In this document: positions 9,681 to 18,484 of the stretch, piece after piece
Layout: each line of letters opens with the position of its first letter
Numbering within the stretch: the stretch's first letter is position 1
Assembly: GCF_012530535.1 (NCBI RefSeq)
Contig: NZ_CP051299.1
Location: 1,116,001-1,180,000 of the forward strand
DNA: 64,000 bases
Reading direction: 5' to 3'
Source: Microcella flavibacter
Lineage (GTDB): Bacteria > Actinomycetota > Actinomycetes > Actinomycetales > Microbacteriaceae
Notes under the pieces: model-generated
Told to the model about the DNA's origin: nothing
The model's input: only the letters and a program-made list of their open reading frames with translations
The model's database searches: none
Program-made: the position numbers and the translations under genes

Positions 9681-11002
9681 TCTGTCGCCACTGCGGCGCG
9701 ACGCTGCCGCCGATCGCCATGTTCTGCGGATCCTGCGGCCGCTCCGTCGCCGCCCGCACGCCCGTCGTGCCGCCCGTGCTGCTGAGCGCCGCGGCGCCGG
9801 TCTTCTCCGCGAGCGAGGTGCTGTCGATCACGCCGGCGACGCCGCCGGAGCCGGAGGAGCCGTCCGAGCCCGCTGTGCCGGCCACTGCTGCGGCGCCGAT
9901 CGGGACGGCGAACGCCCCGGGCCCCCTCGATCCCGAGACGGGGGCGGATGCTCCTGCCGAGCCCGCGCCCGCCGAGCCCGCGGCTCCGCCCGTCGGCGGC
10001 TCGCCCGTCCCGCCGGCCCGGCCCGCGCCGGTCGCCCCGCCCGTCGTCTGCGGCTCCTGCGGCACCGAGGGCGAGCGCGACGACCTCTTCTGCGCCGAGT
10101 GCGGCGCCGCGATGCCGCAGGACACCCGCGTGATCGAGCGGCTCGACGCGCCCTCTGCCGATCCCCGCGGAGCAGCGCCCGTCGCCGACGCGCCGGCCGG
10201 GACGCCGGGCGGGCCGGTCGAGGCCGCCGCCCCCAGGCCCGTCATCCCGCCGGAGCCCGTCATCCCGCCGGCCCCGGTGCCGGCGCCGCTGCCCGGATGG
10301 GCCTCCCTGCTCACGGGCAGCTCGGCACCCGCGACGAGCGGTCCGGCGGCGCGCAGCACGGGGGCCTCCGCGGTCGCCGTGCCCGGGCAGCCGGTCGCGC
10401 AGCCCGCCGAGACACCCGCCGAGGAGCCGCCGTCGGTGCCGCCCGCGCGCCCCGAGGCCCCGGCCGTCCCGGCGCCCGCTGTCGCGTCGGCCCCGCCCGC
10501 GCGCCCCGAGATCCCGGTCGCCCCGGCGCCCCCCGTCGCATCCGCCCCGCCGGTTGCCGAGCCTCCCGTCGCCGCCCCCGATCCCCGGCCGGCCCCGCCG
10601 CTGCCGCCGCTCGCCCCGCCGCCGCGGCTCGACCCCGACGTCGAGAGCACGCGGCTCGTGCCGCGCTCGACGACGGGGGTGCGCTTCGTGCTCCAGTTCT
10701 CCACCGGCGAGAGCTACACGGTCGTCGGCTCCGGGCTGATCGGCCGCAATCCGCGCTCCGAGCCGGGGGAGGTGGTCGACCACCTCGTGACGATCGTCGA
10801 TCCCGGGCGGTCCGTCTCGAAGACCCACCTGGAGTTCGGGCAGGATTCCGGCGTCTTCTTCGTCAGCGACCGCCACTCGGGCAACGGCACGATCATCCGC
10901 GAGCCGGGTGCGGAGCCCCGCTACGCCGATCCGGGCAAGCGGTACCGGGTCGTCCGCGGCACGCGCGTCGACCTCGGCGAGCAGTTCGTCGTCATCAGCT
11001 GA
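9677..11002 (+). CDS. Double zinc-ribbon, Pro/Ala linker and FHA domain protein
   Basis: 441 aa. The ATG overlaps the previous stop and has a strong GGGGAGGAG ribosome site. Two Cys4 zinc ribbons are visible: C-x2-C...C-x2-C at residues 3-20 (CRHCG, CGSCG) and again near 121-141 (CGSCG, CAECG). A long low-complexity Pro/Ala/Val linker of about 200 residues follows, then a C-terminal FHA domain (about 347-441) with the conserved GRNP, S-x-S-x-x-H and D-x-x-S-x-N-G-T elements (IGRNP, SVSKTHLEF, DRHSGNGT). FHA domains bind phosphothreonine peptides, so this protein probably links the membrane module to a Ser/Thr kinase; a kinase gene exists at 23577-24953 but is not adjacent. Role inferred. Confidence 0.9.
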   Translation: MICRHCGATLPPIAMFCGSCGRSVAARTPVVPPVLLSAAAPVFSASEVLSITPATPPEPEEPSEPAVPATAAAPIGTANAPGPLDPETGADAPAEPAPAEPAAPPVGGSPVPPARPAPVAPPVVCGSCGTEGERDDLFCAECGAAMPQDTRVIERLDAPSADPRGAAPVADAPAGTPGGPVEAAAPRPVIPPEPVIPPAPVPAPLPGWASLLTGSSAPATSGPAARSTGASAVAVPGQPVAQPAETPAEEPPSVPPARPEAPAVPAPAVASAPPARPEIPVAPAPPVASAPPVAEPPVAAPDPRPAPPLPPLAPPPRLDPDVESTRLVPRSTTGVRFVLQFSTGESYTVVGSGLIGRNPRSEPGEVVDHLVTIVDPGRSVSKTHLEFGQDSGVFFVSDRHSGNGTIIREPGAEPRYADPGKRYRVVRGTRVDLGEQFVVIS

Positions 11003-11095
11003 CGCGGCTCCTCCCCGACCGGGCGCCGTGCCGCGCTCTCCCGAGACCGCGCGGCGGCGGGGGTCCGGCTCCTCCGGCTCCGCTTCACTGCCGGG

Positions 11096-13738
11096 ATGCT
11101 CCGCCTCCCGCCCCTCCCGGCGCCGCCGTCCGCGCCGCCGCGCGTCCCCTTCCCCCTCATCGCGGTCATCGCGCCGCTCGTCGGCGCGATCGCGATCGGC
11201 CTCATCGTGCGCAGCCCCTTCGTGCTCGTCTTCGCCGTGCTCAGCCCCCTCATCGCGCTCGCGACGATGGCGGACGGCCGCCGGCAGGGTCGGCGCCACC
11301 GTCGGGAGGAGCGGGAGCGCTTCGACCGGGAGCTCGGCGAGTACGAGCGCGAGATCGAGCGGGCCCATGCGGCTGAGCGGCTCGAGGCCGACCGCGCGCT
11401 CCCGCCACCCGCCGCCGACGCCGCGGGCGCCGCCGATGCGCCGCTCCCCGTCCGCATCGGGGTTGCCCCGCGACCGAGCAGGTGCGCACCGGATGCTCCG
11501 CGCAGCCTCCCCGTCGACGCCGACGGCGCGCGGCTCCGCGCGCTCCACGAGCGCGCGGCCGTGCACCCCGCGCTGCCCGTGGCGCTCCCGCCCGGGCCGG
11601 TGCTCGTCCGAGGGCGCGGAGCGGCCGCCGACAACCTGCGGCGCCTCGTCGCCACGGCTCCCGCCACGCAGCTCCTCGACGCCCCCGGCGAGTCGCCGGC
11701 CGCCGCGGTCGTCGAGGTGCTCTCCGCGACGCGCGCCCGCCTCGAGCTGCCCGCCGCCGTCCCGATCGAGCTCCGGCTCGAACCGGTCAGCGCGCTCGAG
11801 ATCGCCGTGCTGCGCCCGGTCGAGCGGGCGCCGAGCATCCCGGCGTCGGTGCGCTTCGCCGAGCTGCCGCCTCCCGAGCGTCCGCGGCCCGCCCGCATCC
11901 CGATCGGCATCGGCGAGGGCGGGGCGGTGCACCTCGACCTCGTCGCCGACGGCCCCCACGCGCTCATCGGCGGCACGACCGGCAGCGGCAAGAGCGAGCT
12001 GCTGCGCACCCTCGTGCTCGGCTGGGCGACCGCGGCCGCCCCGCGGGAGCAGTCGGTGCTGCTGGTCGACTTCAAGGGCGGGGCGGCGTTCGCGGGCCTC
12101 GCCGAGCTGCCGCACGTCGTCGGCCTCATGACGGATCTCGCGCCGGAGGCCGCCGAGCGCGCGCTGCGCAGCCTGCGCGCCGAGCTGCGCCGCCGCGAGC
12201 GCCTGCTGCTCGAGCACGGCTGCCGTGACATCGCCGAGCTGCCGCCCGGCGCGATGAGCCGACTGCTCGTGGTCGTCGACGAGTACGCCGCTCTCGTCGA
12301 GTCGGTCGACGAGCTGCCCGCGCTCTTCGCCGATCTCTCGGCGCGCGGGCGCTCCCTCGGCATCCACCTCGTGCTCTGCACGCAGCGTCCCGCGGGCGTG
12401 GTGCGCGACGCCGTGCTCGCCAACTGCTCCATCCGCATCCTCTTCCGCGTCACCGCCGCGGGCGAGAGCCGCACTCTGCTCGGGGCGTCGGTCTCGGGCA
12501 TCGAGGCCGCACCGGTCGGGCGGGCCGTGGTGGCCGCCGGGGCGGCTGCGGTCGCGGTGCAGGTGGCCCGCGTGGCGCCCGCCGACATCCGGGCGGTGGG
12601 GGAGCGGCATCGCGCGTCCCCCGCGGCGGAGCGCCCGTGGGTCGAGCCGCTCCCGCTCGAGCTTCCCCTGCCGGCCGACCCCGACCCCGCGATCACGGCG
12701 GCCGAGGGCTGGCCGTTCGGGCTGCTCGACCACCCCGACGAGCAGCGTCGGGCCGTCGCGCGGTGGAGCCCGCGGCGCGACGGCGCCCTGCTCGTCGTCG
12801 GCGCGAGCGGCAGCGGGCGCAGCACCGCCCTGGCCGCGCTCGCCGCCTCCGCCGAGCGCGCGGGCACCGCGGTCGTCGTGCTGCCGGTCGAGCCCGCTGC
12901 GGCATGGTCGGTGCTCGAGCACGGCATCGCGCGGGAGGGTCACCGCTCCGACGGTCCGGCGAGCGGCCCCGAGCGCACGGCCGCCCCGACCGCCTCGGCG
13001 CGGCTGCTCCTCATCGACGATCTCGACGTGCTGCTCGCCGCCGCGGGCGAGGGCGCCCCCGCTCTGCTCGACCGCCTCGACGGGGCCCTCCGGATGCTCC
13101 GCGCCGCCGGCGGCGGTCTCGCGGCGAGCGTCCGCTCCCTGCACGGGCTGCCGGCCTCCGCCGTCGGCCGCTTCGACTCGGTGCTGGTGCTGCGCGCCGC
13201 CTCGCTCGACGAGCACCGCCTCGCCGGCGCGGGCGGGCCGTGGAATCGGGATGCCCCGCCGGGGCGCGGCCGATGGCACGGCTCGCTCGTCCAGGTCGGC
13301 CTCGCCCCCGCCCCGCTGCCGCCCGCCGCGGCGGACCTCATCGAGGAGTGGACGCCCTCCGCGGGCCCCGTCGCCGTCGTCGCCGCCCGCCCCCGGGCGC
13401 TCCAGCAGCGGCTCGCCGAGGGCGGCATCGTCGGCGCGCTCGATCCCGCGATGCTGCTCGGGCCGGCACCGGTCGACCTCGAGCGCCCACCCGCCGCCGT
13501 CGGCTCGCCGACGATCGCGATCGCCGACGCCGAGTCGTGGCAGGCCGCGTGGGGCGCCCTGGCGCGGGCGCGCCGGGAGGGGGCCGTCGTGCTCGCCGAC
13601 GTGGCCGAGGCCGAGGTGCGCATGCTGCTCGGCCAGCGCAGCACGCTCCCGCCCCGGCGGGCCGGGGCCGCGGACGAGGTCTGGATCGCGGAGGCGGGGG
13701 AGCCGCTGCGCCGCGCGCGCTGGGCGGCCCTCGGCTAG
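11096..13738 (+). CDS. EccC-like FtsK/SpoIIIE domain ATPase
   Basis: 880 aa. A short Pro-rich start is followed by two membrane helices (about residues 18-58), then a charged helix and at least two P-loop domains. The first has an intact Walker A (GGTTGSGKS, Lys299), the FtsK-type LLVDFKGGAAF segment and Walker B VVVDEY (Asp395-Glu396), plus CTQRP sensor. The second has GASGSGRS with Arg575 replacing the Walker Lys, and a DDLD Walker B-like segment, so it is probably inactive. Two N-terminal helices plus tandem FtsK domains is the plan of EccC coupling ATPases of type VII (ESX) secretion. No WXG100 substrate gene is visible. It is 93 bp after the FHA gene and probably the last gene of the operon. 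The start is uncertain by a few codons. Confidence 0.88.
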   Translation: MLRLPPLPAPPSAPPRVPFPLIAVIAPLVGAIAIGLIVRSPFVLVFAVLSPLIALATMADGRRQGRRHRREERERFDRELGEYEREIERAHAAERLEADRALPPPAADAAGAADAPLPVRIGVAPRPSRCAPDAPRSLPVDADGARLRALHERAAVHPALPVALPPGPVLVRGRGAAADNLRRLVATAPATQLLDAPGESPAAAVVEVLSATRARLELPAAVPIELRLEPVSALEIAVLRPVERAPSIPASVRFAELPPPERPRPARIPIGIGEGGAVHLDLVADGPHALIGGTTGSGKSELLRTLVLGWATAAAPREQSVLLVDFKGGAAFAGLAELPHVVGLMTDLAPEAAERALRSLRAELRRRERLLLEHGCRDIAELPPGAMSRLLVVVDEYAALVESVDELPALFADLSARGRSLGIHLVLCTQRPAGVVRDAVLANCSIRILFRVTAAGESRTLLGASVSGIEAAPVGRAVVAAGAAAVAVQVARVAPADIRAVGERHRASPAAERPWVEPLPLELPLPADPDPAITAAEGWPFGLLDHPDEQRRAVARWSPRRDGALLVVGASGSGRSTALAALAASAERAGTAVVVLPVEPAAAWSVLEHGIAREGHRSDGPASGPERTAAPTASARLLLIDDLDVLLAAAGEGAPALLDRLDGALRMLRAAGGGLAASVRSLHGLPASAVGRFDSVLVLRAASLDEHRLAGAGGPWNRDAPPGRGRWHGSLVQVGLAPAPLPPAAADLIEEWTPSAGPVAVVAARPRALQQRLAEGGIVGALDPAMLLGPAPVDLERPPAAVGSPTIAIADAESWQAAWGALARARREGAVVLADVAEAEVRMLLGQRSTLPPRRAGAADEVWIAEAGEPLRRARWAALG

Positions 13739-13751
13739 AGCGAGCCGAGGG

Positions 13752-14867
13752 TCACGCCAGCGCGTCCTCGAGCGTCACGGCCGCGAGGTCGTGCGCGCGC
13801 GCCACCGGCTCGTTCGTCACCGCGCCGGCGTGGGTGTTGAGGCCGAGCGCGAGGGCCGGGTCCGCCCGCAGCGCCTCGGCCCAGCCGTGCGTCGCGATCG
13901 CGCGCACGTACGGCATCGTCGCGTTCGTCAGCGCGTGGGTCGACGTCGACGGCACGGCGCCCGGCATGTTCGCCACGCAGTAGAAGATGCTGCCGTGCAC
14001 GGCGAAGGTGGGCTCGGCGTGCGTCGTCGGCCGCGAATCGGCGAAGCAGCCGCCCTGGTCGACGGCGATGTCGACGAGCACGCTGCCCGGCTTCATGCGC
14101 GAGACGAGCTCGTTGCTCACGAGCTTCGGCGCCTTCGCGCCGGGGATGAGCACCGAGCCGATGAGCATGTCGGCCCGCACGGCGGCGCGCTCGATCTCGT
14201 AGCCGTTCGAGGCGATCGTGCGCACGCGCCCGGCGTACAGGGCGTCGATCTCGCGCAGCCGCTGCAGGTTCGTGTCGAGCACGGTCACCTGCGCGCCGAG
14301 GCCGACGGCGATCGCGACCGCGTTCGTGCCCGCGACGCCGCCGCCGAGCACGACCACGTCGGCGGGGTGGGTTCCGGGCACGCCGGGCACGAGCAGGCCG
14401 GGCCCGCCGTTCGGGCGCATCATCGCCGTCGCGCCGACCATCGGCGCGAGCCGGCCGGCGACCTCGCTCATCGGCGCGAGCAGCGGCAGGGCGCGGGAGG
14501 GCAGCTGCACGGTCTCGTAGGCGATGCCGGTGACGCCGCTCTCGACGAGGGCGTGCGTGAGCTCGCGCTCCGCGGCGAGGTGCAGGTAGGTGAACAGCAC
14601 GAGGCCCTCGCGGAAGTGCCCGTACTCCGAGGCGATGGGCTCCTTGACCTTGAGCAGCAGCTCGGCCTCGCCCCACACGGTCGCGGCGTCGGCGACGATG
14701 CGCGCGCCCTGCGCCGCGTACTCGTCATCGGTGATCGAGGAGCCGAGACCGGCCCCCGACTGGATGATCACCTCGTGCCCGCCGCCCACGAGGTCGTGCA
14801 CGCCCGCGGGCGTGATGGCGACCCGGAACTCGTTGTTCTTGACCTCAGACGGAACCGCGATTCTCAT
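13752..14867 (-). CDS. ald: Alanine dehydrogenase
   Basis: 371 aa, exactly the usual length. Converts L-alanine to pyruvate and ammonium with NAD+, used for alanine catabolism or, in reverse, redox balancing. The N-terminus MRIAVPSEVKNNEFRVAITP is the family signature; the Rossmann segment VVLGGGVAGTNAVAIAVGLG is visible, as are MKPGSVLVDIAVDQGG and the C-terminal NMPGAVPSTST. The start at 14867 is preceded on the minus strand by GGGAGAAG. An open extension of 31 codons upstream is not part of the protein. It is convergent with the FtsK-like gene (13 bp apart) and divergent from the polyamine importer. Upstream, TACGCT at about 14930 on the minus strand is a candidate -10 box. Confidence 0.95.
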   Translation of the reverse strand: MRIAVPSEVKNNEFRVAITPAGVHDLVGGGHEVIIQSGAGLGSSITDDEYAAQGARIVADAATVWGEAELLLKVKEPIASEYGHFREGLVLFTYLHLAAERELTHALVESGVTGIAYETVQLPSRALPLLAPMSEVAGRLAPMVGATAMMRPNGGPGLLVPGVPGTHPADVVVLGGGVAGTNAVAIAVGLGAQVTVLDTNLQRLREIDALYAGRVRTIASNGYEIERAAVRADMLIGSVLIPGAKAPKLVSNELVSRMKPGSVLVDIAVDQGGCFADSRPTTHAEPTFAVHGSIFYCVANMPGAVPSTSTHALTNATMPYVRAIATHGWAEALRADPALALGLNTHAGAVTNEPVARAHDLAAVTLEDALA

Positions 14868-15116
14868 GACTTCTCCCTGATCGAGGGCGCACGCGCGGCA
14901 TCCTGGCGCCACGCTGCGCTGCGGAATCAGCGTAGCGGGCGAGGACGATGGATTCCGCACCGATTCGTCGACTTTTGTGCTGATTTCGTGACGTTCATGT
15001 TTCAGAATGGCCGATTCGGCCGTTCCGTGGTGCGTGACCCGATGCCGTATGCCAGTATCGACCCACCATCACCGCCGGGTACACCGCCGTACCTCCCTCG
15101 CCGAAGGAGCAGCGCC
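14868..15116. promoter_or_regulatory. Divergent control region between ald and the polyamine importer
   Basis: 249 bp, distinctly AT-richer than its surroundings around 14950-15060. It contains a perfect 13-bp palindrome (GGCCGA-T-TCGGCC, 15009-15021) between the two start codons, and a strong GAAGGAG ribosome site at 15103-15109 for the substrate-binding protein. The palindrome is a plausible operator, but no regulator gene is adjacent. Promoter boxes for the plus strand could not be fixed with confidence. Confidence 0.4.
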
Positions 15117-16322
15117 ATGCACCGTCCGCTTCCCGAAGACCCGATGATCCGCAGCCTCATCGCGCAGGCCCGCCGTGCGCAGGTCAGCCGCCGCGCGATG
15201 CTCGCCGGAACGGGGGCCGGGGCCACCGCTCTCGCGCTCGCCGCCTGCTCCACCGGCCCCGGTGAGGTCACCGCCGCCGAGGACAACTCTGCGAACGACC
15301 CCACGCTCAACTGGGCGAACTGGTCCTTCTACATCGACGAGGACGACGACGGCGGCTACCCGACGCTCGAGCGGTTCCAGGAGGAGACCGGCATCGAGGT
15401 CAACTACCTGATCGACGTCGACGACAACAACTCCTACTTCGCGACCGTGCGCGACCAGCTCGCCCTCGGCGACGACATCGGCGCCGACACCGTCTGCCTC
15501 ACCGACTGGATGGTGTCGCGCTGGATCCAGCTCGGCTACACCCAGGAGCTCGACAAGGCGAACATCCCCAACGCCGCGAACCTCGTCGAGGCGCTGCAGA
15601 ACCCCTCCTTCGACCCCGGCCGCGTGCACTCGCTGCCCTGGCAGGGCGGCTTCGCCGGCATCGCCTGGAACACCGACCTCACCGACGAGGTGCGCTCGGT
15701 CGAGGACCTCTGGCGCCCCGACCTCTCCGGCCGCGTCGGCGTGCTCAGCGAGATGCGCGACACGATCGGCCTCATCATGCTGCAGAACGGCGTCGACATC
15801 GCCGGCGACTTCAGCTCGGACGAGTTCATGGCGGCGCTCGACGTGTTCCGCGAGAAGGTCGACAGCGGGCAGATCCGCAACGTGCGCGGCAACGCCTACA
15901 CCGAGGACCTCGTGAGCGAGGACACCCTCGCCGCCATCTGCTGGTCGGGCGACATCACGGTGCTGAACTTCGAAGCGGGCTACGAGAAGTGGAAGTTCGT
16001 CATCCCCGAGGCGGGCGGCACGCTCTGGAACGACAACTTCCTCGTGCCGATCGGCTCGACCCGCAAGGCGAACGTCGAGAAGCTCATCGACTACTACTAC
16101 CAGCCGGAGGTCGCCGCCGAGGTGGCCGCGTGGGTCAACTACATCACGCCGGTCGAGGGCGCTCAGGAAGCGGCGATCGCCATCGATCCCGAGCTCGCCG
16201 AGAACCAGCTCATCTTCCCGAACGCCGACACGCTCGCGACGACCTCGATCTTCCGCGGCCTCACGGCGCAGGAGGAGAACGAGTTCCAGTCCGCCTTCCA
16301 GAGCGTGCTGCTCGGGTCCTGA
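15117..16322 (+). CDS. Spermidine/putrescine ABC transporter substrate-binding lipoprotein (PotD-like)
   Basis: 401 aa. The N-terminus carries a twin-arginine motif (SRRAMLAG, residues 24-31) and a lipobox ending at Cys44 (ALAAC), so it is probably exported folded through Tat and lipid-anchored. The mature part begins with the polyamine-binding family pattern LNWANWSFYID and includes LTDWMV and the hinge sequence NDNFLVPIGS. It delivers polyamines or a related cationic substrate to the permease encoded downstream. ATG 15117 is chosen for its GAAGGAG ribosome site at 8 nt; the frame is open further upstream without coding signs. First gene of a four-gene D-A-B-C order operon. Confidence 0.92.
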   Translation: MHRPLPEDPMIRSLIAQARRAQVSRRAMLAGTGAGATALALAACSTGPGEVTAAEDNSANDPTLNWANWSFYIDEDDDGGYPTLERFQEETGIEVNYLIDVDDNNSYFATVRDQLALGDDIGADTVCLTDWMVSRWIQLGYTQELDKANIPNAANLVEALQNPSFDPGRVHSLPWQGGFAGIAWNTDLTDEVRSVEDLWRPDLSGRVGVLSEMRDTIGLIMLQNGVDIAGDFSSDEFMAALDVFREKVDSGQIRNVRGNAYTEDLVSEDTLAAICWSGDITVLNFEAGYEKWKFVIPEAGGTLWNDNFLVPIGSTRKANVEKLIDYYYQPEVAAEVAAWVNYITPVEGAQEAAIAIDPELAENQLIFPNADTLATTSIFRGLTAQEENEFQSAFQSVLLGS

Positions 16323-16351
16323 GCCCTCTTACTCGAAGGAGAGTCACCCTG

Positions 16352-17566
16352 GTGACGAACAGCGACGTGCCCCACGGCGGTTTCGCCGAGGCGGGGGCCG
16401 ACCTCGAACTGGTGGGCATCACCAAGCGCTTCCCCGGCTTCACCGCGATCGAGAAGCTCGACCTGACCATCCCGGCGGGCTCGTTCTTCGCCCTCCTCGG
16501 CCCCTCGGGCTGCGGCAAGACCACGACGCTCCGGCTCATCGCCGGGCTCGAGGAGCCGACGGAGGGGCGCATCCTCATCGGCGGCAAGGACGTCACCGCG
16601 ACGAAGGCGTATCAGCGCCCCGTCAACACGGTGTTCCAGAGCTACGCGCTGTTCCCGCATATGACGATCATCGAGAACGTCTCCTTCGGGCTGAAGCGGC
16701 GCAAGGTGGCCGACGCGACCTCGCTCGCGCACGAGGCGCTGCGCCTCGTCGAGCTCGACCACCTCGCCGCCCGCAAGCCCGCGCAGCTCTCCGGCGGGCA
16801 GCAGCAGCGCGTCGCGCTCGCCCGCGCGATCGTGAACCGGCCGGCGCTCCTGCTGCTGGACGAGCCGCTCGGCGCGCTCGACCTCAAGCTGCGCCGGCAG
16901 ATGCAGATCGAGCTGAAGGACATCCAGAGCACGGTCGGCCTGACCTTCCTCCACGTCACGCACGACCAGGAGGAGGCCATGACCATGGCCGACGTCGTGG
17001 CCGTCATGAACAAGGGCGAGATCGAGCAGATGGGCCCGCCGCAGGAGCTCTACGAGCTGCCGCGCACCGCCTTCGTCGCCACGTTCCTCGGGCAGTCCAA
17101 CCTCTTCACCGGCCAGGTCTCGTCGTCGAGCGGCCGCTCGATCGTCGTCGACGTGCAGGGCCGCGCGATCGAGGTGCCGCGCGAGCGCGCCCAGCGGCAC
17201 GCGGGCGGCGTCACCATCGGGGTGCGCCCCGAGAAGGTCACGCTGCATGGGGATGCTCCCGCCGAGTCGAGCGGACGCAACGTGGTCGGCCCCGGCCGCA
17301 TCACCGACGTCTCGTTCAGCGGCGTGAGCACCCAGTACGAGGTCACCGTGCCCGGCCTCGGAGCGCTCACCGTCTTCGCGCAGAACACCTCGATCTCCTC
17401 GCTCGCCCACGCGGGCGACGAGGTCTGGCTGAGCTGGGCGGTCGAGCACGGCTTCGGGCTCGAGGACGACCCCGCGACGGCCGTGCGCTTCGACGACGAC
17501 ACCGACACGAGCATGCTCGCCACGCAGAAGCGCCAGGCGCTCGCGGCGGAGCTGGAAGAGGCGTAG
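16352..17566 (+). CDS. Polyamine ABC transporter ATP-binding protein (PotA-like)
   Basis: 404 aa from a GTG at 16352 with AAGGAGAG 8 nt upstream. Nucleotide-binding domain: Walker A GPSGCGKTTT, Q-loop NTVFQSYALFP, ABC signature LSGGQQQRVALARA, Walker B LLLLDEPLGALD, H-loop LHVTHDQEEAM. A C-terminal TOBE/OB regulatory domain (from about residue 240; IGVRPEKV) is typical of the PotA/MalK class. Powers import of the PotD-bound substrate at the cytoplasmic face of the membrane. It lies 29 bp after the binding protein and 3 bp before the first permease gene. Confidence 0.94.
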   Translation: MTNSDVPHGGFAEAGADLELVGITKRFPGFTAIEKLDLTIPAGSFFALLGPSGCGKTTTLRLIAGLEEPTEGRILIGGKDVTATKAYQRPVNTVFQSYALFPHMTIIENVSFGLKRRKVADATSLAHEALRLVELDHLAARKPAQLSGGQQQRVALARAIVNRPALLLLDEPLGALDLKLRRQMQIELKDIQSTVGLTFLHVTHDQEEAMTMADVVAVMNKGEIEQMGPPQELYELPRTAFVATFLGQSNLFTGQVSSSSGRSIVVDVQGRAIEVPRERAQRHAGGVTIGVRPEKVTLHGDAPAESSGRNVVGPGRITDVSFSGVSTQYEVTVPGLGALTVFAQNTSISSLAHAGDEVWLSWAVEHGFGLEDDPATAVRFDDDTDTSMLATQKRQALAAELEEA

Positions 17567-17569
17567 GCG

Positions 17570-18484
17570 ATGGCCTTCGGCGCCTTCGGCACGGCGACCG
17601 CGGCACCGGTCGAGCCCGCGGCCCGTCGCCGCAGCCCCATCGCGCTGCTGCTGCTCCTGCCGGGCATCCTGTATCTGGGGCTGTTCTTCCTCGTGCCCCT
17701 CATCTCGCTCGTCATCACGAGCCTGCAGGAGCCCGACCCGGTGCTCTTCGGCACCTTCCAGAACGCGTTCCGCTGGGAGAACTACGTCGCGGTGCTCGAC
17801 CAGTACTGGGTGCAGGCGGTGCGCTCCTTCGGCTACGCGGCGCTCGCGACCCTGTGCGCGCTGCTCATCGGGTTCCCGCTGGCCTACTTCATCGGTATCA
17901 CGCTGCGGCGCTACCCGCTGCTGCAGGCGCTCGCGCTCGTGCTCGTCATCGCGCCGTTCTTCATCTCGTTCCTGCTGCGCACCCTGGCGTGGAAGCAGCT
18001 CTTCGCCGACGAGGGCCCCGTCGTCGGGTTCCTCTCCTCGCTGTCGATCCTCCCCGAGGGAACGGCCATCACCGGCAGCGCCTTCGCGGTGATCTTCGGC
18101 ATCACCTACAACTTCATCCCCTTCATGACGCTGCCGATCTACACCTCCCTCGAGCGGCTCGACCTGCGCTACGTCGAGGCGGGCGGCGACCTGTACGCGA
18201 GCCCCGCGCAGACCTTCCTGCGCGTGACGCTGCCGCTCGCGGCCCCGGGCATCATGTCGGGCACGCTGCTGACGTTCATCCCGGCCTCCGGCGACTACAT
18301 CAACGCCAGTCGCGAGTTCCTCGGGTCGACCGACACGGCCATGATCGGCAACGTCATCGAGGCGAACTTCCTCGTGCTCCAGAACTTCCCGGCGGCCGCC
18401 TCGCTCTCGATCATCCTCATGGCCGTCATCCTCGTGCTGGTCAGCTTCTACGTGAAGCGCAGCGGAACGGACGATCTGCTGTGA
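17570..18484 (+). CDS. Polyamine ABC transporter permease 1 (PotB-like)
   Basis: 304 aa, about six transmembrane helices, the first at residues 23-47. The cytoplasmic EAA loop that docks to the ATPase is visible as EAGGDLYASPAQTFLRVTLP followed by LAAPGI. Starts 3 nt after the ATPase stop and its own stop overlaps the next start (GTGA), so it is translationally coupled to permease 2. The first 20 residues are Ala-rich and hydrophilic, as in PotB relatives. Confidence 0.93.
   Translation: MAFGAFGTATAAPVEPAARRRSPIALLLLLPGILYLGLFFLVPLISLVITSLQEPDPVLFGTFQNAFRWENYVAVLDQYWVQAVRSFGYAALATLCALLIGFPLAYFIGITLRRYPLLQALALVLVIAPFFISFLLRTLAWKQLFADEGPVVGFLSSLSILPEGTAITGSAFAVIFGITYNFIPFMTLPIYTSLERLDLRYVEAGGDLYASPAQTFLRVTLPLAAPGIMSGTLLTFIPASGDYINASREFLGSTDTAMIGNVIEANFLVLQNFPAAASLSIILMAVILVLVSFYVKRSGTDDLL

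Noticed and set aside
9500-13279. A 1259-codon minus-strand open frame opposite the FHA and FtsK-like genes, and similar very long antisense frames at 5829-8825, 28323-30782 and 56697-59123
   Set aside because: Their sequences are Arg/Ala/Gly/His-rich low-complexity mirrors of strong plus- or minus-strand genes with recognisable domains; in very high-GC DNA stops are rare in the opposite frames.
13251-15116. In-frame upstream extension of the PotD-like gene
   Set aside because: It runs through the ald gene and the promoter region; the signal peptide and ribosome site fix the start at 15117.
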